A stretch of DNA of 64,000 nt from Aporrectodea caliginosa (GCA_020284085.1 JACEVL010000099.1:75001-139000), one strand, 5' to 3'. Shown: positions 11,780-25,045, numbered from the stretch's first letter. Made by a program: numbers and translations. The notes: generated from the sequence alone by a model not told the origin.

Positions 11780-11875
11780 GTCTAGTGGGATTTGAACCCT
11801 GACTTCTCTGGACCAGCTGTCCGTCCGTCGCAGTGTTTATATCACCTCCACGGGTGACTCCGCACCGTTGCACAG
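11780..11875 (-). repeat. Possible tRNA-like SINE head
   Basis: On the - strand GGGTTCAAATCCC is a good B box, with TGGAGGTGATATAAACACTG upstream as a possible A box. No body shared with SINE A or B was seen. It may be a SINE head or a decayed tRNA-like sequence. Confidence 0.35.
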
Positions 11876-12239
11876 CATCAGATATTCTGTGGCCATATTT
11901 CATCATTTTGGCGCGTCGCACTATAGTATATACGAGCGACTGAACTTAGGAACGGTAGAATATGGCGCCGAACTGACTGAAAAACTCATTCGTTTTCCTT
12001 GCTATGGCTGCAGCCCCAGATGCACCTAGATCCACCATCGATCCAACCACCAACCAACGCAATGTGTGACCAAATTACCCACTCTTCTCCACACCCGTCT
12101 GCGCATCAACAATCCTCCCCAGAAACCTGACTAAGCAGTTACCCATGCAGCTACTTAACAAACTACTCAAGAGTCCACCCATCCACTCATTCATCCAACT
12201 ATGTATACCCTCCCAACTATTCATTTTCGCCTCCATCCA

Positions 12240-12605
12240 TCCAAGAATCCGTCCATCCACTTATTCACCCAACTACCCACCCAACTATTCACCCTCGCCT
12301 CTATTCACCCAAGTATCCACCCATCTACCCATTCACCAAACTACCCTCCATTGCAAGTATTCATTTTCGCCTCCATCCACCTAAGAATCCACCCATCCAC
12401 TCATTCACCCAACTACCCACCCAACTATTCACCCTCGTCTCTATCCACCCAAGAATCCACCCATCCACTCATTCACCCAATTACCCACCCAGCTATTCAC
12501 CCTAGCCTCCATCCACCCAAGAATCCACTCATTCACCCAATTACCCACCCAGCTATTCACAATATCCTGCATCCACCCAAGAATCTACCCATCCACCCAT
12601 TCACC
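12240..12605. repeat. ~68-bp minisatellite
   Basis: CCAAGAATCC or a variant recurs at 12241, 12309, 12381, 12449, 12518 and 12578. Units hold CCATCCACTCATTCACCCAA and ACCCACCCAACTATTCACCC. Confidence 0.75.
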
Positions 12606-12972
12606 CACCAACGTATACCCCAAAGTCCTGGCAATCATCGCGTTCCTAACCAGGCAGAAAATCCAGCAACGGCTTTGCCACAGCGGAATACTCCGCTTGG
12701 CATTGTCTGGGGGCTCGTACGTGAAATTAGTCAGAATGTTTGTGTACAAGCTGACGCCAATGGAACGCGGCCAGATGAAATGGAATTCTGTGGAACTCAT
12801 CTAACACGCCGGTCGCCTTTTTACGACCTTCGGAGGAGCGACGTAACCTTGATCCATAAATTTCCTTTGGTGTCTCACTGAAGCGCCGTGTGCATCCACC
12901 GAGAACTACTCTTCTAACAAGCAATGTGTTCATATATGTATGCAGATAAGACTGTTGTTCACGACTGCTTTT

Positions 12973-13059
<87 letters not shown>

Positions 13060-13060
13060 A
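12973..13060. repeat. (ATT)n microsatellite
   Basis: About 28 uninterrupted ATT units. Others of the same type are at 13143-13197, 13325-13412 and 13890-13989, so the four arrays sit within 1 kb. Confidence 0.95.
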
Positions 13061-13139
13061 CAAATTTATTTCTTCATAAAGCCAACAAACTTATGTACAG
13101 ACTGATTAAAAGTAACTGTTTTCAATATTTTTATAAGCC

Positions 13140-13142
<3 letters not shown>

Positions 13143-13197
<55 letters not shown>
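13143..13197. repeat. (ATT)n microsatellite
   Basis: Second ATT array of the cluster. Confidence 0.95.
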
Positions 13198-13324
13198 CAA
13201 ACTGTCATTTGAGTCAATAGTAACTAAACTATCTATGGAAATCTTGAATAATTTCGCGTAACTTCGACTTGTCCATCAGCATTTAATACTTTAAATGCCA
13301 AATGATCGCTTTATTTTCCAGTAA

Positions 13325-13325
13325 A

Positions 13326-13387
<62 letters not shown>

Positions 13388-13425
13388 CATTATTATTATT
13401 GTTATTATTATTGTTATTTTTATGC
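13325..13425. repeat. (ATT)n microsatellite
   Basis: Third ATT array, with ATC and GTT variants at its end. Confidence 0.95.
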
Positions 13426-13439
13426 CCCGGGTATACAGG

Positions 13440-13885
13440 ATTTGTTATTGTTGTTATTATTCTATTTTATTCTATTCTATTTATGGACTTATAAAACGCC
13501 TCTCACAGTACAAGTTCAACCTAATTAGAGGCGCTTCCAGTGCGAAAAACCCCTCAAAAAAGAAAAGACTTAAGAGAACGAGCAGAATCAGAAGTGCACC
13601 CGTATAACATCAGAGCACGAGTTATAGTCGGAATTTCATTCCACAACAAAGGGCCAACAGAGGCGTAGGCACGATGCTGTGCTGTGGCAGTCCGAGACCG
13701 AGGAACTAGAAGGTCATGATAGTCTAAGAGCGGAGAGGACGTCTAGAGATAGGAGATAGGACGTCTGATAAGATCACAGAGGTAGGGGAGTTTGACCCAG
13801 AAACGCTTTACACGTAAGAAAAAGAATTTTAAACTGAATCAGAGCAGTTAAGGGAAGCCAATGAAGCTGTTCAGTCATAAAAGTC
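13440..13885 (-). mobile_element. LINE 3' end (CR1/L2-like), family X
   Basis: On the - strand this reads as a decayed LINE C-terminus, with an LHWLP-type motif near 13860 and LLWNEIP further on. It ends in a hairpin with arms AGCGCCTC and GAGAGGCG followed by TTTATAAG and an AATAG-rich tail. The same end is found at 46255-46545 and 50395-50625. Several stops are present. Confidence 0.6.
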
Positions 13886-13889
13886 GAAA

Positions 13890-13906
13890 TATTATTATTA
13901 TTGTTA

Positions 13907-13987
<81 letters not shown>

Positions 13988-14010
13988 CATTATCATCATC
14001 ATCATCGTCA
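13890..14010. repeat. (ATT)n then (ATC)n microsatellite
   Basis: Fourth ATT array, changing to ATC units at about 13987. It abuts the 5' break of the LINE fragment at 13885. Confidence 0.95.
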
Positions 14011-14440
14011 TCATTCACCAGACTACAAACCCGAAATATGCGACTCGCATCAACATCAAAGCAAGTATTGTCGGCTTCCGTCTTTTTTTATTAAACAACC
14101 ACCATTTCTTGCACTTGCGTAGTGAACTACTTGTTGGCCTTGTTATATTGGGGGTACTGTAGTATATAATAAAAAATATGGAATGTGTTTATTGTGCCTA
14201 ATATAATGTCCAGGATACTCAAGACTGCCAGTGCGTTGAACACTTGCTTTAGCCTTACGGATAGCGGTGTGAATGCCGGTAACCAGCTTTACATAAATGT
14301 ATGAAATAAATTGATAAACGAAATAGGTTTAAAGATACAGCACTTTGAGAGGATGGCCAAATTTCTGTGTTTAATCGCCCTTTCTAAATACCTGTCTTTA
14401 TAAGTTGCTTTAAAAGTTTAAGTAGTAAGAAAATAACAGA

Positions 14441-14695
14441 TCAGACTTGCAAAGCTCAGTATAAAATCTTGTATGGAGGCTACAGAATATTCGTAAATGA
14501 TATTTTCTAACTCATTCAGTGCAAAATAGTTATAATCTGACCAATTTCAATAGGAATATAGGCGCTTTAACTACATTCTGAAGGGCCAAAACAATGCAGT
14601 CAAAAAACTGTGACCCAAGTTATATTAAACATGGCAGAAATATATTGTGTTTATAAATCAACTTATTTTCATATGTCTCGTTGGTAATTAAACTG
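14441..14695 (+). repeat. ~255-bp dispersed repeat, copy 2
   Basis: Direct copy of 11091-11345, diverged by substitutions and short indels, about 3.35 kb away. The spacing contains (ATT)n arrays and a LINE end. Local segmental duplication or two insertions of one family are both possible. Confidence 0.8.
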
Positions 14696-15606
14696 TCTCT
14701 TGAGACAAATTGGTCATTGCAGCTTCTCCATTTATTTTGCAACAAAACATCTTTCCCCATAACATCGAGACCTGTAAAATAAACTAAATTTTGCCCTGAC
14801 TTAGGGCAAATGTATGGTTATGAATGATTACAAGAAACTTTGACAACAGATCAATGTATTAATTCATTGTATATTTCATGTTGTATTTATACCCTTTTTG
14901 CCTTTATGTAATTACAATACTGGAAATCTATGTAACTCACTATGTAAGTTGTACTTTGAAACGTCTAACAATGGCTTGATTACCGCCTCAGGCAATATTC
15001 TAACAAAAGAAAACGGAGTGAATGAAGATATGCAGAACTGCTGGCCAAATAAGTAGATATGCCAGCGAGTAGATGCATAATTATATGTCTATACACTTTA
15101 TGAGCACAAAATGAAAATACAAGACTGTGCTCGTTTGCACAAGCAAGCAAACTCATGATATTGCTGCCAAGGGATGTCATCGACTACTAAAGAATTGATA
15201 AATATTTGTAAACAATTAAACGTTAAAAATATACAAAAATCAATTATCGGAAGGCCACAGGAGCTAAGCATAGAATCCGTGCGAGCCAACGTTACGAGTG
15301 TTCAATTCAAACCACGCTGGGAAATCTACATGACAGCTTGTATCAAAGAGACGGACGTCATCGCTGTCTAATTTCTTTCTAATTGTAGGATTTCGATTAT
15401 CGTAATCTCCTTTTATTGTTCACAACCGAAATCGATCGGCATCAAAATTCGGCTCGCCGCACACTTGAGTCGTGTCTGCACAGGCGCACCATCAATCCTA
15501 ATTCGTATTCGACTGCCGGAGCTTTAGCCACTGTCGTTTCTCGTAAAATGGCACACGCCGGTGTCCCGTGATATTCTATCCGTCCTAAAGCCATCAGGAG
15601 GATGAA

Positions 15607-15717
15607 TAAATTTATCCCCCGGATGGTATATTATATATATAGCGGCAGAGTATCCGGATGGGGTGGTAAACCATTTCTATTCCCATCGTGTGAAATCATC
15701 CCCGGGGGATAAAAATT
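15607..15717. repeat. Inverted repeat around TTTATCCCCCGG
   Basis: AAATTTATCCCCCGG at about 15608 is mirrored by CCGGGGGATAAAAATT at about 15702. GGGGGATA-type segments recur at 17028-17125. It may be a decayed foldback element. Confidence 0.4.
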
Positions 15718-16469
15718 CACAGATAAAAATTCACAGGAATAAGGTATTGTTTTTATAAATGCGTATGATTTATAAATCTATGCTGTAATCAAAATCCAAA
15801 ACCAGAAATAGGTAAAGCAAGTGACTAAGTGTTCTAAGTGTTCTAAGCAATCAATCAATTATATTCGTTTATTTATGGAAATTAAGCTGACACAGACGCA
15901 TTTTTAAACAGGCAATATTGTTCAGGGCATTCTAGAGACAGCCACAAAACAAAGATCAAATAATATGTTAGTAGACGTGCTTATTAAGATTACGTGAACT
16001 AAAGTTATGGTGATCTTTAATCGGTCAAGAAAAGTTAATGTTCAGAGCAAATCAGAGGGAAGTTGCATTAGGAAGAATAACCACACGGGGGACTGGCTTT
16101 CTTCCCCTTCTCTTGAGAGGGATTTTGGGGAAAGGCAGTATGATGACTAACTTTGCGGCATTGTTTTAATTTGCGTGAGATTGCAACACCACACAGAACA
16201 CAGGAGCCCTTGAATTTGGCTCGTTGTCTCAGATGGCTTCAATGGCTTTCCCGGTGTACCTGTATAATTATACGAAACGACCGTTGTCAAACGCGTGCCA
16301 CTATTAAAGTCACCCAGTTAGCACCTTAATCCCTTTTCATAACTGTCATAACATCGTCTTAATTGCGTTGAAGACGAAGCACATTACTCAAGTCTGCGAA
16401 TCGGCTAAATTTTAGACAATGTCACAATTTGCCTAACAGTCTAGAGTAGACCTATACAGTACCTATACA

Positions 16470-16473
16470 GTAC

Positions 16474-16508
<35 letters not shown>

Positions 16509-16523
16509 GACACACAGACACAC

Positions 16524-16554
<31 letters not shown>

Positions 16555-16592
16555 GACAGACAGAGACAGACAGAGAGACAGACAGAGACAGA

Positions 16593-16649
<57 letters not shown>

Positions 16650-16774
16650 GAGAGACAGACAGACAGACAGACAGAGACAGACAGACAGAGACAGACAGAC
16701 AGACAGAGACAGACAGAGAGACAGACAGACAGACAGACAGAGACAGAGACAGACAGAGACAGACAGACAGAGAC

Positions 16775-16811
<37 letters not shown>

Positions 16812-16890
16812 GACAGACAGAGACAGACAGAGACAGAGAAAGAGACAGAGAGACAGAGAGAGACAGAGACAGAGAGAGACAGAGACAGAA
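16470..16890. repeat. (CAGA)n/(GA)n microsatellite
   Basis: CAGACAGA blocks separated by GAGAGA, with a 44-base pure GA run near 16597-16647. Confidence 0.95.
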
Positions 16891-16899
16891 AGTAATGAG

Positions 16900-19785
16900 A
16901 GGCTCTTTGGCTTCAATGGATTCTTTACCCTGCGAACAATAAGTAGCATATGGCTTTACTCATAACATAGTTCTAAATTGACTTAAATTGCACAGTTTGT
17001 AATTAAGTTGCAGTGGGATACTTTCGGAATGGGGGATGAGTTCGTACGACTCAAGGGGGGATACTCCCTGCTGTTCAGATTCATCCGGCCGGATACATCA
17101 TTTCGCTAAGGGGGTATAATTTTTAGAGGGATACTCTATTTCGTGTCATCGGAGTCGTCTGTTCCCAGTTCGATTGGCGGCGTCGTCGTTATATTTATAT
17201 TCGTCTATTTTCCGGTTCTTCGTCGTTTTCAGCTTAGAAAGATTTTAACGATTTCTGTCGGTCGTGATTAGATTAAATTTACAAAGACGCCATTACTCCC
17301 ATTCTTCTCTGCTTCCGTATAGCTTACATCGATTCAGTCGGTCGATGTTCGTTGAATTCCTGCGTCCAGCCTGACCGGCGCGATTGGTAAACCCTCGGCC
17401 GCCGCTGTCGGACAAACGTAGTGCCTAAACCACCGCCAGTCTATAGGCTGTGGTCAGTCGCAAATTGATTTAATCAAACATGTTTGTGTCCGCGGTTTTT
17501 TCCTTTGATAGCCAGTGGATATGTTTCCTATAACTCACTGGACAATTCCCTTGGCCTTTCACGGCGCGAAAGCCCTCAGACAGTGCCGTGGGTCTATGCA
17601 GTCAGACTCGCGAGACTCGTAAAGTTTGAGTCGCAAAGCACAGAATGATGTACATAATCGGCCTATAGGCGTATAATAGAGACCCACATAAACTGCGTAC
17701 ATCTAAACCAGGTCTTGAGACAAAGAAGGCAGTGTGATGAATCATCATGAATGTGGTGCAGCTTTGGTCCGACTGTCCCATGCAGGCAAGCAACTTAGCG
17801 AATAAGTAAGTAAACAAGAAAGTTTATGTGGTCATTTGGCGAGAAAAGAACCGTATAAATTCCCAGAACCTTAGCCTGAAATGGCGTCGCCTAAAAATAC
17901 CACTGACTTCCAAAGACTATAGTTTGTGAGTCCGCATGAGAAAGTAATTAGGTTAAAATGAGAGCTGTTGTTTAATTAATAAGCTACTAAGCTACATGAT
18001 GATGCAGAGCTTTTTACCGATATTGCAGCTGAATTTGAAAGAAGGCTATTTGTGAAAAGCTGAATTGGAACAAAACATAAAAGAGAGTTTTCGAAAATTG
18101 CAAATAAATCTGACTGGGAGTATATCGCTCTTCATTTTAGCTCACTATTTGATAAACAGCCAGGTCTATATAGGCCCAATTTTAAACTTTTTGCATATTC
18201 TTATAGATGAAAGGTCCAATAAACTACGTGTTTAGCCCTTAATTAACAACCTACTGTAATCTTCTGTTTAAGCTTCTTGAAGCTGTAACAGGCCTTAGTA
18301 AGCCTATTCATGCAACTATCGTAAAGGTTCTTTGGTTATAATTATGTAAAAATTCCCAGGGAAGGACCAGTCAAGCTCATGTGTCTGGAAATGGGAGCAA
18401 TAACACCTGTACATTGTATCCATAGCCTACCTTTTTGTCACATCAAGTCTTCTCCAGCCAATTATTGTACATATACGCTAATATAGGCGGACTCATTTCG
18501 TACCGGAGAGTATACTCGACGGTATGAAATGAGTTAGCTTTCCATAACCATAAGGTCCATGACCATAACCATAGTTTTTTATTGCCTCAAGTAACAAAAC
18601 ATCATATTTGTACATCAACAAATATTGCAGGTAACAAAAAGCAAAGGGGAACCCTTAAGGGACTACTGTCCCACTAGCAGGGTAACCCAAGCACAAGTGA
18701 GAAATTGATGGCAACAGGTTATGTAAATAGATTCATAAGATAATAAAGTCTTAACTAGTTAACTAATTCGTAAGGAAATGTCGTGTGTGTCCACATGAAG
18801 CACGTAATAATCTTAAGCCGCATGGGTCAAATATTTACAAGAAAATAAACATTAAAGAGTAGATGGGTTTAGTGATTCGTGAACTGTTTATCGTACAGGG
18901 CTAAATGTCAGATTGTATAGGTAGGCTATATTTTTAGATTATAATAAATGATGTAATGATTTTGACTTAAGTAATTTGCAGTCTGAAGTGATTTAAAAAA
19001 TAAAGGTAGACCTACTTCAGATAGCACGGTTGAAAACTGTGGTGGGTCATTATTGGATTGCAATCATTATATAAAAATCCTCTATAGACAAGTATAAACA
19101 AAGAAACCTTCTCTCCCAGATTATGCAATATAACGATGATTCATTTATGAACAATGATTCTGGCAGACAGAAAAAACCGTTTGAAGTGCTATTGCTCCTT
19201 TGTCTCTATATATACCAGGTCCACCGGTGATATTTCGAACACGCCCGGACCTGCCAATGTCGGACCACCCGGTATCAAGTGTTTCGCTATAAGGAGAACG
19301 AATTTAGGGACGCCATCGATTAATCCCTTTGGAATTATCGGCATTACGGCTCTTCAGTCGTAAATGTTTTGAAGTATTAACGGTAGCTTGCAATAGACTT
19401 TCCGACCGAACGTCCCTATAGATTCTCTATTGCACACATTGCGGCACAGCAGACTCGTGGCATCAAGGCTAGACCGAGATTGGTTTCGAGTTGCAATAAT
19501 ACTATGCCTTCTCGAAACGTGCACTTGACCTACAGCTCTGCTCATGTCGGCTCCATAATACGAAGGTGATGTATTATAATACAGGTATGATTGGTTACGT
19601 GATATAGTTTCAAATGGTGAAGTCTTATGAATAGACATGCCTGTCGCTCATGCATTAAGTTCTTGCAAAAATTCTGCGGCGATCATTGGATGACTGGAGC
19701 TCAGGAATCTTTCAACAATCGCTTTTGGTTTCGGGGAATGTTGGAATCAATGTCTGTCGCATGCTGCGTTTGCAAGACATAATCG
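16900..19785. other. ROCO intron 1, unassigned part
   Basis: No exon or named repeat was recognised apart from the hairpin at 18491-18534 and GGGGGATA segments near 17028-17125. Other unassigned parts of this intron are 10770-11090, 11350-12240, 14700-16470, 20573-22310 and 22396-23450. Confidence 0.4.
18491..18534. repeat. 15-bp inverted repeat
   Basis: ACTCATTTCGTACCG (18491-18505) and CGGTATGAAATGAGT (18520-18534) pair with one G-T wobble around a 14-base loop. No larger element seen. Confidence 0.6.
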
Positions 19786-20572
19786 ACATATAGGTTCATG
19801 GTGATGTATGTTCACACGACATACAGGTTCATGGTCATGTATGTTCACACGACATGTAGGTTCATGGTGATGTAGGCTATGTTTACGCGACATATAGGTT
19901 CATGGTGATGTATGTTCACACGACATATAGGTTCATGGTAATGTATGTTCACGTGACATACAGGTTCATGGGCATGTATGTTCACACGACATATAGGTTC
20001 ATGGTGATGTATGTTCACGCGACATTATAGGTTCATGGTGATGTATGTTCACACGACATATAGGTTCATAGTGATGTATGTTCACACGACATATAGGTTC
20101 ATGGTGATGTATGTTCACACGACATATAGGTTCATGGTGATGTATGTTCACACGACATATAGGTTCATGGTGATGTATGTTCACACGATATATAGGTTCA
20201 TGGTGATGTATGTTCACACGATATATAGGTTCATGGTGATGTATGTTCACATGACATATAGGTTCATGGTGATGTATGTTCACACGACATATAGGTTCAT
20301 GGTGATGTATGTTCACACGACATATAGGTTCATGGTGATGTATGTTCACATGACATATAGGTTCATGGTGATGTATGTTCACACGATATATAGGTTCATG
20401 GTGATGTATGTTCACATGACATATAGGTTCATGGTGATGTATGTTCACATGACATATAGGTTCATGGTGATGTATGTTCACATGACATATAGGTTCATGG
20501 TGATGTATGTTCACATGACATATAGGTTCATGGTGATGTATGTTCACACGACATATAGTGTCATTGTGGTGT
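19786..20572. repeat. 33-bp minisatellite, ~24 copies
   Basis: The unit is ACATATAGGTTCATGGTGAT followed by GTATGTTCACACG. The 33-base period keeps frames open on both strands over about 180 codons, giving 11-residue repeats (TYRFMVMYVHT on +, NIHHHEPICHV on -). Copies 1-6 are more diverged, and the rest differ mostly at CACACGAC/CACATGAC/CACACGAT. Confidence 0.95.
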
Positions 20573-22309
20573 ATGTTTGCAGCATATTGTGTGTGTAACA
20601 GTCTCTTTATTTCTGTTTGTTCCTGTTTCGTCTTTAAATTCTACCTGTCGTATTTTCCTTTATTGATATTCTATGAAAGTTTTTTCTCTCTGGCACTCCT
20701 TCATTCTTTTTAGACTGTAAGCTGTATGGAAATAATTTTCATTATGTGGATAGTCAATACTGCTGCATTAATTTCCTATTTCGTAGATTTTTGAATGCCC
20801 TTAGTGATGTAACATCTTTGCTAGTGCCATAACAATAATAATTCACTGTGGATTGATGCCTCTACGTTGCGCTCTCCTACATATCTACCATTTGAAGTAA
20901 TTGAACCGTCTTTTAAAGATGAAGAAAATCTATATAAATGAGCCTGAATTTAAGCAGTTTTGACAGGAAGCCGTCCGTCTAGTAAATCTCACTGCGGCTA
21001 GAACGCTATAGGTCCATAACTTGGAATGACTGAATAGTAAATTCATTCATCTTTGACTCGTGACTCGGTTTCCTATACTGCTGATCTCGTTCTCAGAACC
21101 TTTTTGGCTTCGGAGTCTATAATGATGGTTTTTTTGATAATTCGGCTTGGAAAGGCTAGTTGGGTGCTTGGAGCATTATTGGGCTCCTTGAGATTATTTG
21201 GCTCCCAAAAGCCCAAATACCTCTTCGAAGTCAAATGGTCAAAAAGGAGCCATCCTTATAGACTCCGAAGCGGGAACCGTTTTCTGGTATTACTTTATAG
21301 TTTTAAATTCTTCAAGTCAGTTAGTGTCAGTCGATCCAAAACGACTATAATAAGAAAACAGACCTACTCCTATAGGCCTACTGCTGCTATTATACTCGAA
21401 TAAGAAAGTTTGGGGTCGATGGCCTTGTCGTCCATAATAGTGGTTAGTGGGTACTAGTACAACTACAATACTACAGTACTTCAATGCTACAATGCTACAA
21501 TAGTATGCAACGGTCGGGTAAGGTGGATTTCAATTGCCCTTGCAGGCTTGCAGCCATGGCCGTAGATACCACGGAGCATCGCAATAGCTTCTGCTGTTAC
21601 TACTACTTCTAATACTAGTACTATCGTCAGTTATGGTAGTGTAAGGTGACACAAGCGCCGTTGGCAACTGTAAAAAGTCGTTAAAGACTGGATAGGATAC
21701 TGTTTGAAGAAGTCGTCTGGTCATCAGGCAAACGGAGAAGATCTATTTGTCATCTCCTATTTCTTCGGCACTCTCGTCAGTCTTCATGACACAGGTCACT
21801 GGGTGGAGAGCAGAGAAGTCACAAGGGATTTTCAGCGTCCATTAAATTAACCACGTTTTCCACGATGTCCCTCGAGCTACGTGCAAATTCGATTATAACT
21901 AAGTAAGAAGGTATACAGTGTTGTGTGACTATTGGACTATTCCGACAAACTCGTTTAACCTCTGCTTTTCACAAGGTCATAGCTCGGTCGGTCGAAACGG
22001 TTGCCCGTAAATAGCCATCCATTCTCGTTATTTGACCTGTGCATGTCATGGTGTTGTATGTACATATAGAAGTACGTTATGACAGCTTATCAGGTTTGAC
22101 TGTGGGTCCATACTTACACGATTCTTTTGCTCGGACAGGAACTGTGATACGTGACGTCTATTATATGAAACATCGCTTTCGAGTTAGACATTTTACGTTG
22201 CTGTAAGACTGCCAGATACCATCCACCTTAACCCTCTGACTGTCTCTGCCTGCCTGACCTCTTTGGATATTGATCGGGAGCCGATTTCACCCCGCCTATC
22301 GATTATTGT

Positions 22310-22395
22310 TTTGACTAAGCGCCTGTGAATAAGCTGGTTCCCGCGGCTTCGCTTTTATGGCGCTACAGAAATTTCGTGATTACGATTACGATATT
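22310..22395 (+). repeat. Dispersed 3'-end repeat, family D
   Basis: It contains GTGAATAAGCTGGTTCCCGC, TGGCGCTACAGAAATTTCGT and GATTACGATTACGA. Upstream bases (22235-22310) may be a LINE coding end but carry stops. Confidence 0.6.
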
Positions 22396-23450
22396 GTCTT
22401 CTAAAATCAAACAAAAGTGTGGCTACATTTAGATACTACTAGGTAGCATAGATATCCACAAGCACATTAAAAAGTAATGTAGCCTATGGTAGAACTAGAC
22501 ACTGAAGTGTCTATAACGCTCGTCGATATAATATAAACTGTCTGATATCAACTGACATTTTGTCGTCTGTCCCTTCAAAAGGCCACGTTTATGTCTGGCT
22601 GTGTTTTACTTTACATCACCTGACCCCACTCTTCTTTGTCTCTTATTAACATACTTTACATTGCCCATCTTACATTACCTTAATTAGTTTTAATTCCCAA
22701 TTCACCCCAGGAGGAAAGTTACATATAGGACACGTGAAACCCATTTGGCATTGTTCCCATGTGTGACCTACGTATGACCTTGCCGATTGGCAGAGGTATA
22801 GTTGATAACCTGACCTTGTTCACTGTTCCCTACTTTTCATTACGATACTTTACGCTACCAGTTGTATTTTACCTAACGTAGTTGTTATCAGTATATCAAT
22901 CAATCAATCATTTGTATTGATCCAAGTGTTGAACATAAACATTCAATATAGGCCTACAGCCAAGTACAGCCGTGAAATGACACCTTTATTACACAAGTTC
23001 AATGTGAAGTCCAGAGCAAAAGGCGCATCTAGAAGGGAGAAATTATTATTATTAGAAATTATTATTAGAAGCTTTTATTCCCAGTAGAGATCCTGTTATC
23101 TCACTTTACGTTACGCTACACGGGGTTGACGTTTTCACGAAAGGCTATGAGAGAATCAAGCATCCGTATAATGGAACCTGTTCGGTAGATGCTATAACTA
23201 ATACCTGTGCTTAAATATGTCGGAGGTCAGTTGAGGTCAGTGCCAAGCATTCAACCCATATGAGTCATATAACCCCAAGAACCCCAATTCCTCCAAGAAC
23301 CCCCAAATAGCCCTTCACGGCCGAATAATAAAAACGAGCCAAATAACCTCTAGGAACCAAATGACTTAAGAACCCATTTTGCGCCTCTCTTGTTTATCGA
23401 GCTGGTATTGATCGATCTTGTGTTGACCCTCGTTCGTCTGTCGTTGACAG

Positions 23451-23561
23451 GAGGGTCGAACGGCGCTACATCATGCACTTCTGCACGGCGTCCTTGACAG
23501 TGACCTTGAGATTGTGCGTCTGCTCCTCAACTACGGAGCCAGCGTCAACATCAAAGACGAG
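23451..23561 (+). CDS. ROCO gene exon 2: one ankyrin repeat (37 aa)
   Basis: This 111-base exon has a pyrimidine-rich acceptor ending TTGACAG and the donor GAG|GTAGGT. It reads as a textbook ankyrin unit with the signatures GRTALHHALLHG, EIVRLLLNYGASVN and KDE. Both ends are phase 0, so the exon is one movable 37-residue ankyrin module. A (ATC)n microsatellite begins 16 bases after the donor. It is too short to show as a gene on its own, and its identity rests on the ankyrin motif and the in-frame joins. Confidence 0.85.
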
Positions 23562-23577
23562 GTAGGTCAACACGAAA

Positions 23578-23662
23578 TCATCATCATCGTCTTCATCGTC
23601 ATCATCATCATCATCATCGTCATCATCATCATCATCATCATCATCGTCATCATCATCATCAT
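23578..23662. repeat. (ATC)n microsatellite
   Basis: ATC units with occasional GTC, starting 16 bases after the ROCO exon 2 donor. Confidence 0.95.
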
Positions 23663-24447
23663 CGGGCACAGTAGCAGCTGCAACATAATTCTAGTAATCA
23701 TTATGGTCATCCTAGTCGTAATAATAATAATAATTGGATATAAATTATGCGCAATCCCAGGTATTGTACCGATTGGCCAATCCGCAGCATTTAAATTAAA
23801 ACAAGTTGTATCTGCCTATAATGCTAAAGACTCTGCCCTGCATACATGTAAATGGCATTATCAATGTCAACACTAATGCATGTCCTATTAAGAATCTGCT
23901 AAATACTCTTTCTTACCATACTCTAATACCGTACTTTATCCGACCTTAGTCTAGAAAGCTTTACTTGACTTACCTAACCTAACCTAAACCTTTTCTTACA
24001 TTACCTTAGCATGCATTACTGAGCTTTGCCTAATCTTATATACCAAACCATTTGGATAATACTGACCGCATTATCGTACCTTATACCTTGTTATATGTCA
24101 TGTTTCTTCTTCATTATTCACTGTGCATGAGGGAAATGGTTTAAAGGTTTTGTTCATATCTCTAATCTTGATAAGTGCACGAATAAGTAAAATTATGTGT
24201 TAACCTGAACTAGAAGTAAAATTATTTGAGAACTAGAAGTAGAAGTAAAATTAATTGAGAACTAGAAGTAGAAGGAGAAGTATAATCGCTTCAGCAGAAG
24301 TGAATAAGAACTAGAAGTAAAATTAATCAAAGAACTAAAATATCACTGCTTGACATAATATCATACCTTGCCTAAACATATCCTACCTTACCTTACTTGT
24401 CGTCATACCTTACCTGATCATACCTTAGTACGGGCATTGTCTTCTAG

Positions 24448-24570
24448 ACGCCGCAGAGGGAGTCTGCCCTGCATCTGGCTCTTCGTCTTGGACACCTGGA
24501 AGCGGTCCAACTCGTCCTGGAATCACCGACGTTCGACGTCGTTCGCTGTGACGCCCTTCAGAAGTCAAGG
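24448..24570 (+). CDS. ROCO gene exon 3: further ankyrin repeat (41 aa)
   Basis: The acceptor is TTGTCTTCTAG and the donor is AGG|GTGAGA, giving 123 bases in phase 0. The translation contains ESALHLALRLGHLEAVQLVL, which matches the TALHLAA..GH.E.V.LLL ankyrin consensus, followed by a less typical PTFDVV loop. After removal of intron 2 (886 bases) it continues exon 2 as KDE-TPQRESALH, with spacing normal between ankyrin repeats. Confidence 0.8.
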
Positions 24571-24947
24571 GTGAGAAGACGAACCTAAACATTATTTTAC
24601 CCCCCCCCCCTCATTCTTATGTATCAGCAAGGGGTAAGGTTAGGTAGGGTCAAGTCAGATTAGGTGAGTAAGATAGGGTAAGATGTGCATAGAAAAAGAT
24701 AGGTAAGTTAAGATAAGGTATAATAAGGGTTGGTACAGTAACTATGGAATGGTGGTAAGGTAACGGTAAGGCAAGGTATGGTAACGTAGGCAAAGTATGA
24801 TCAGGTCAGATCAATTGAGATGTTGTAATGTAAGATTAGATAGTGTCAGGTATACGGCGAGGTACGAATATGCATATGCGTAATATTTACCTATAGCAGC
24901 ACATTGAGGTGTGCATTTTATACATTTGTTTGTAAAGCACATGCAGT

Positions 24948-24949
<2 letters not shown>

Positions 24950-25045
<96 letters not shown>

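Noticed and set aside
19999..20598. CRISPR-like or coding repeat array (33-bp period)
   Set aside because: There are no unique spacers, the host is a eukaryote, and the reading frames follow from a period divisible by three. It is a minisatellite.
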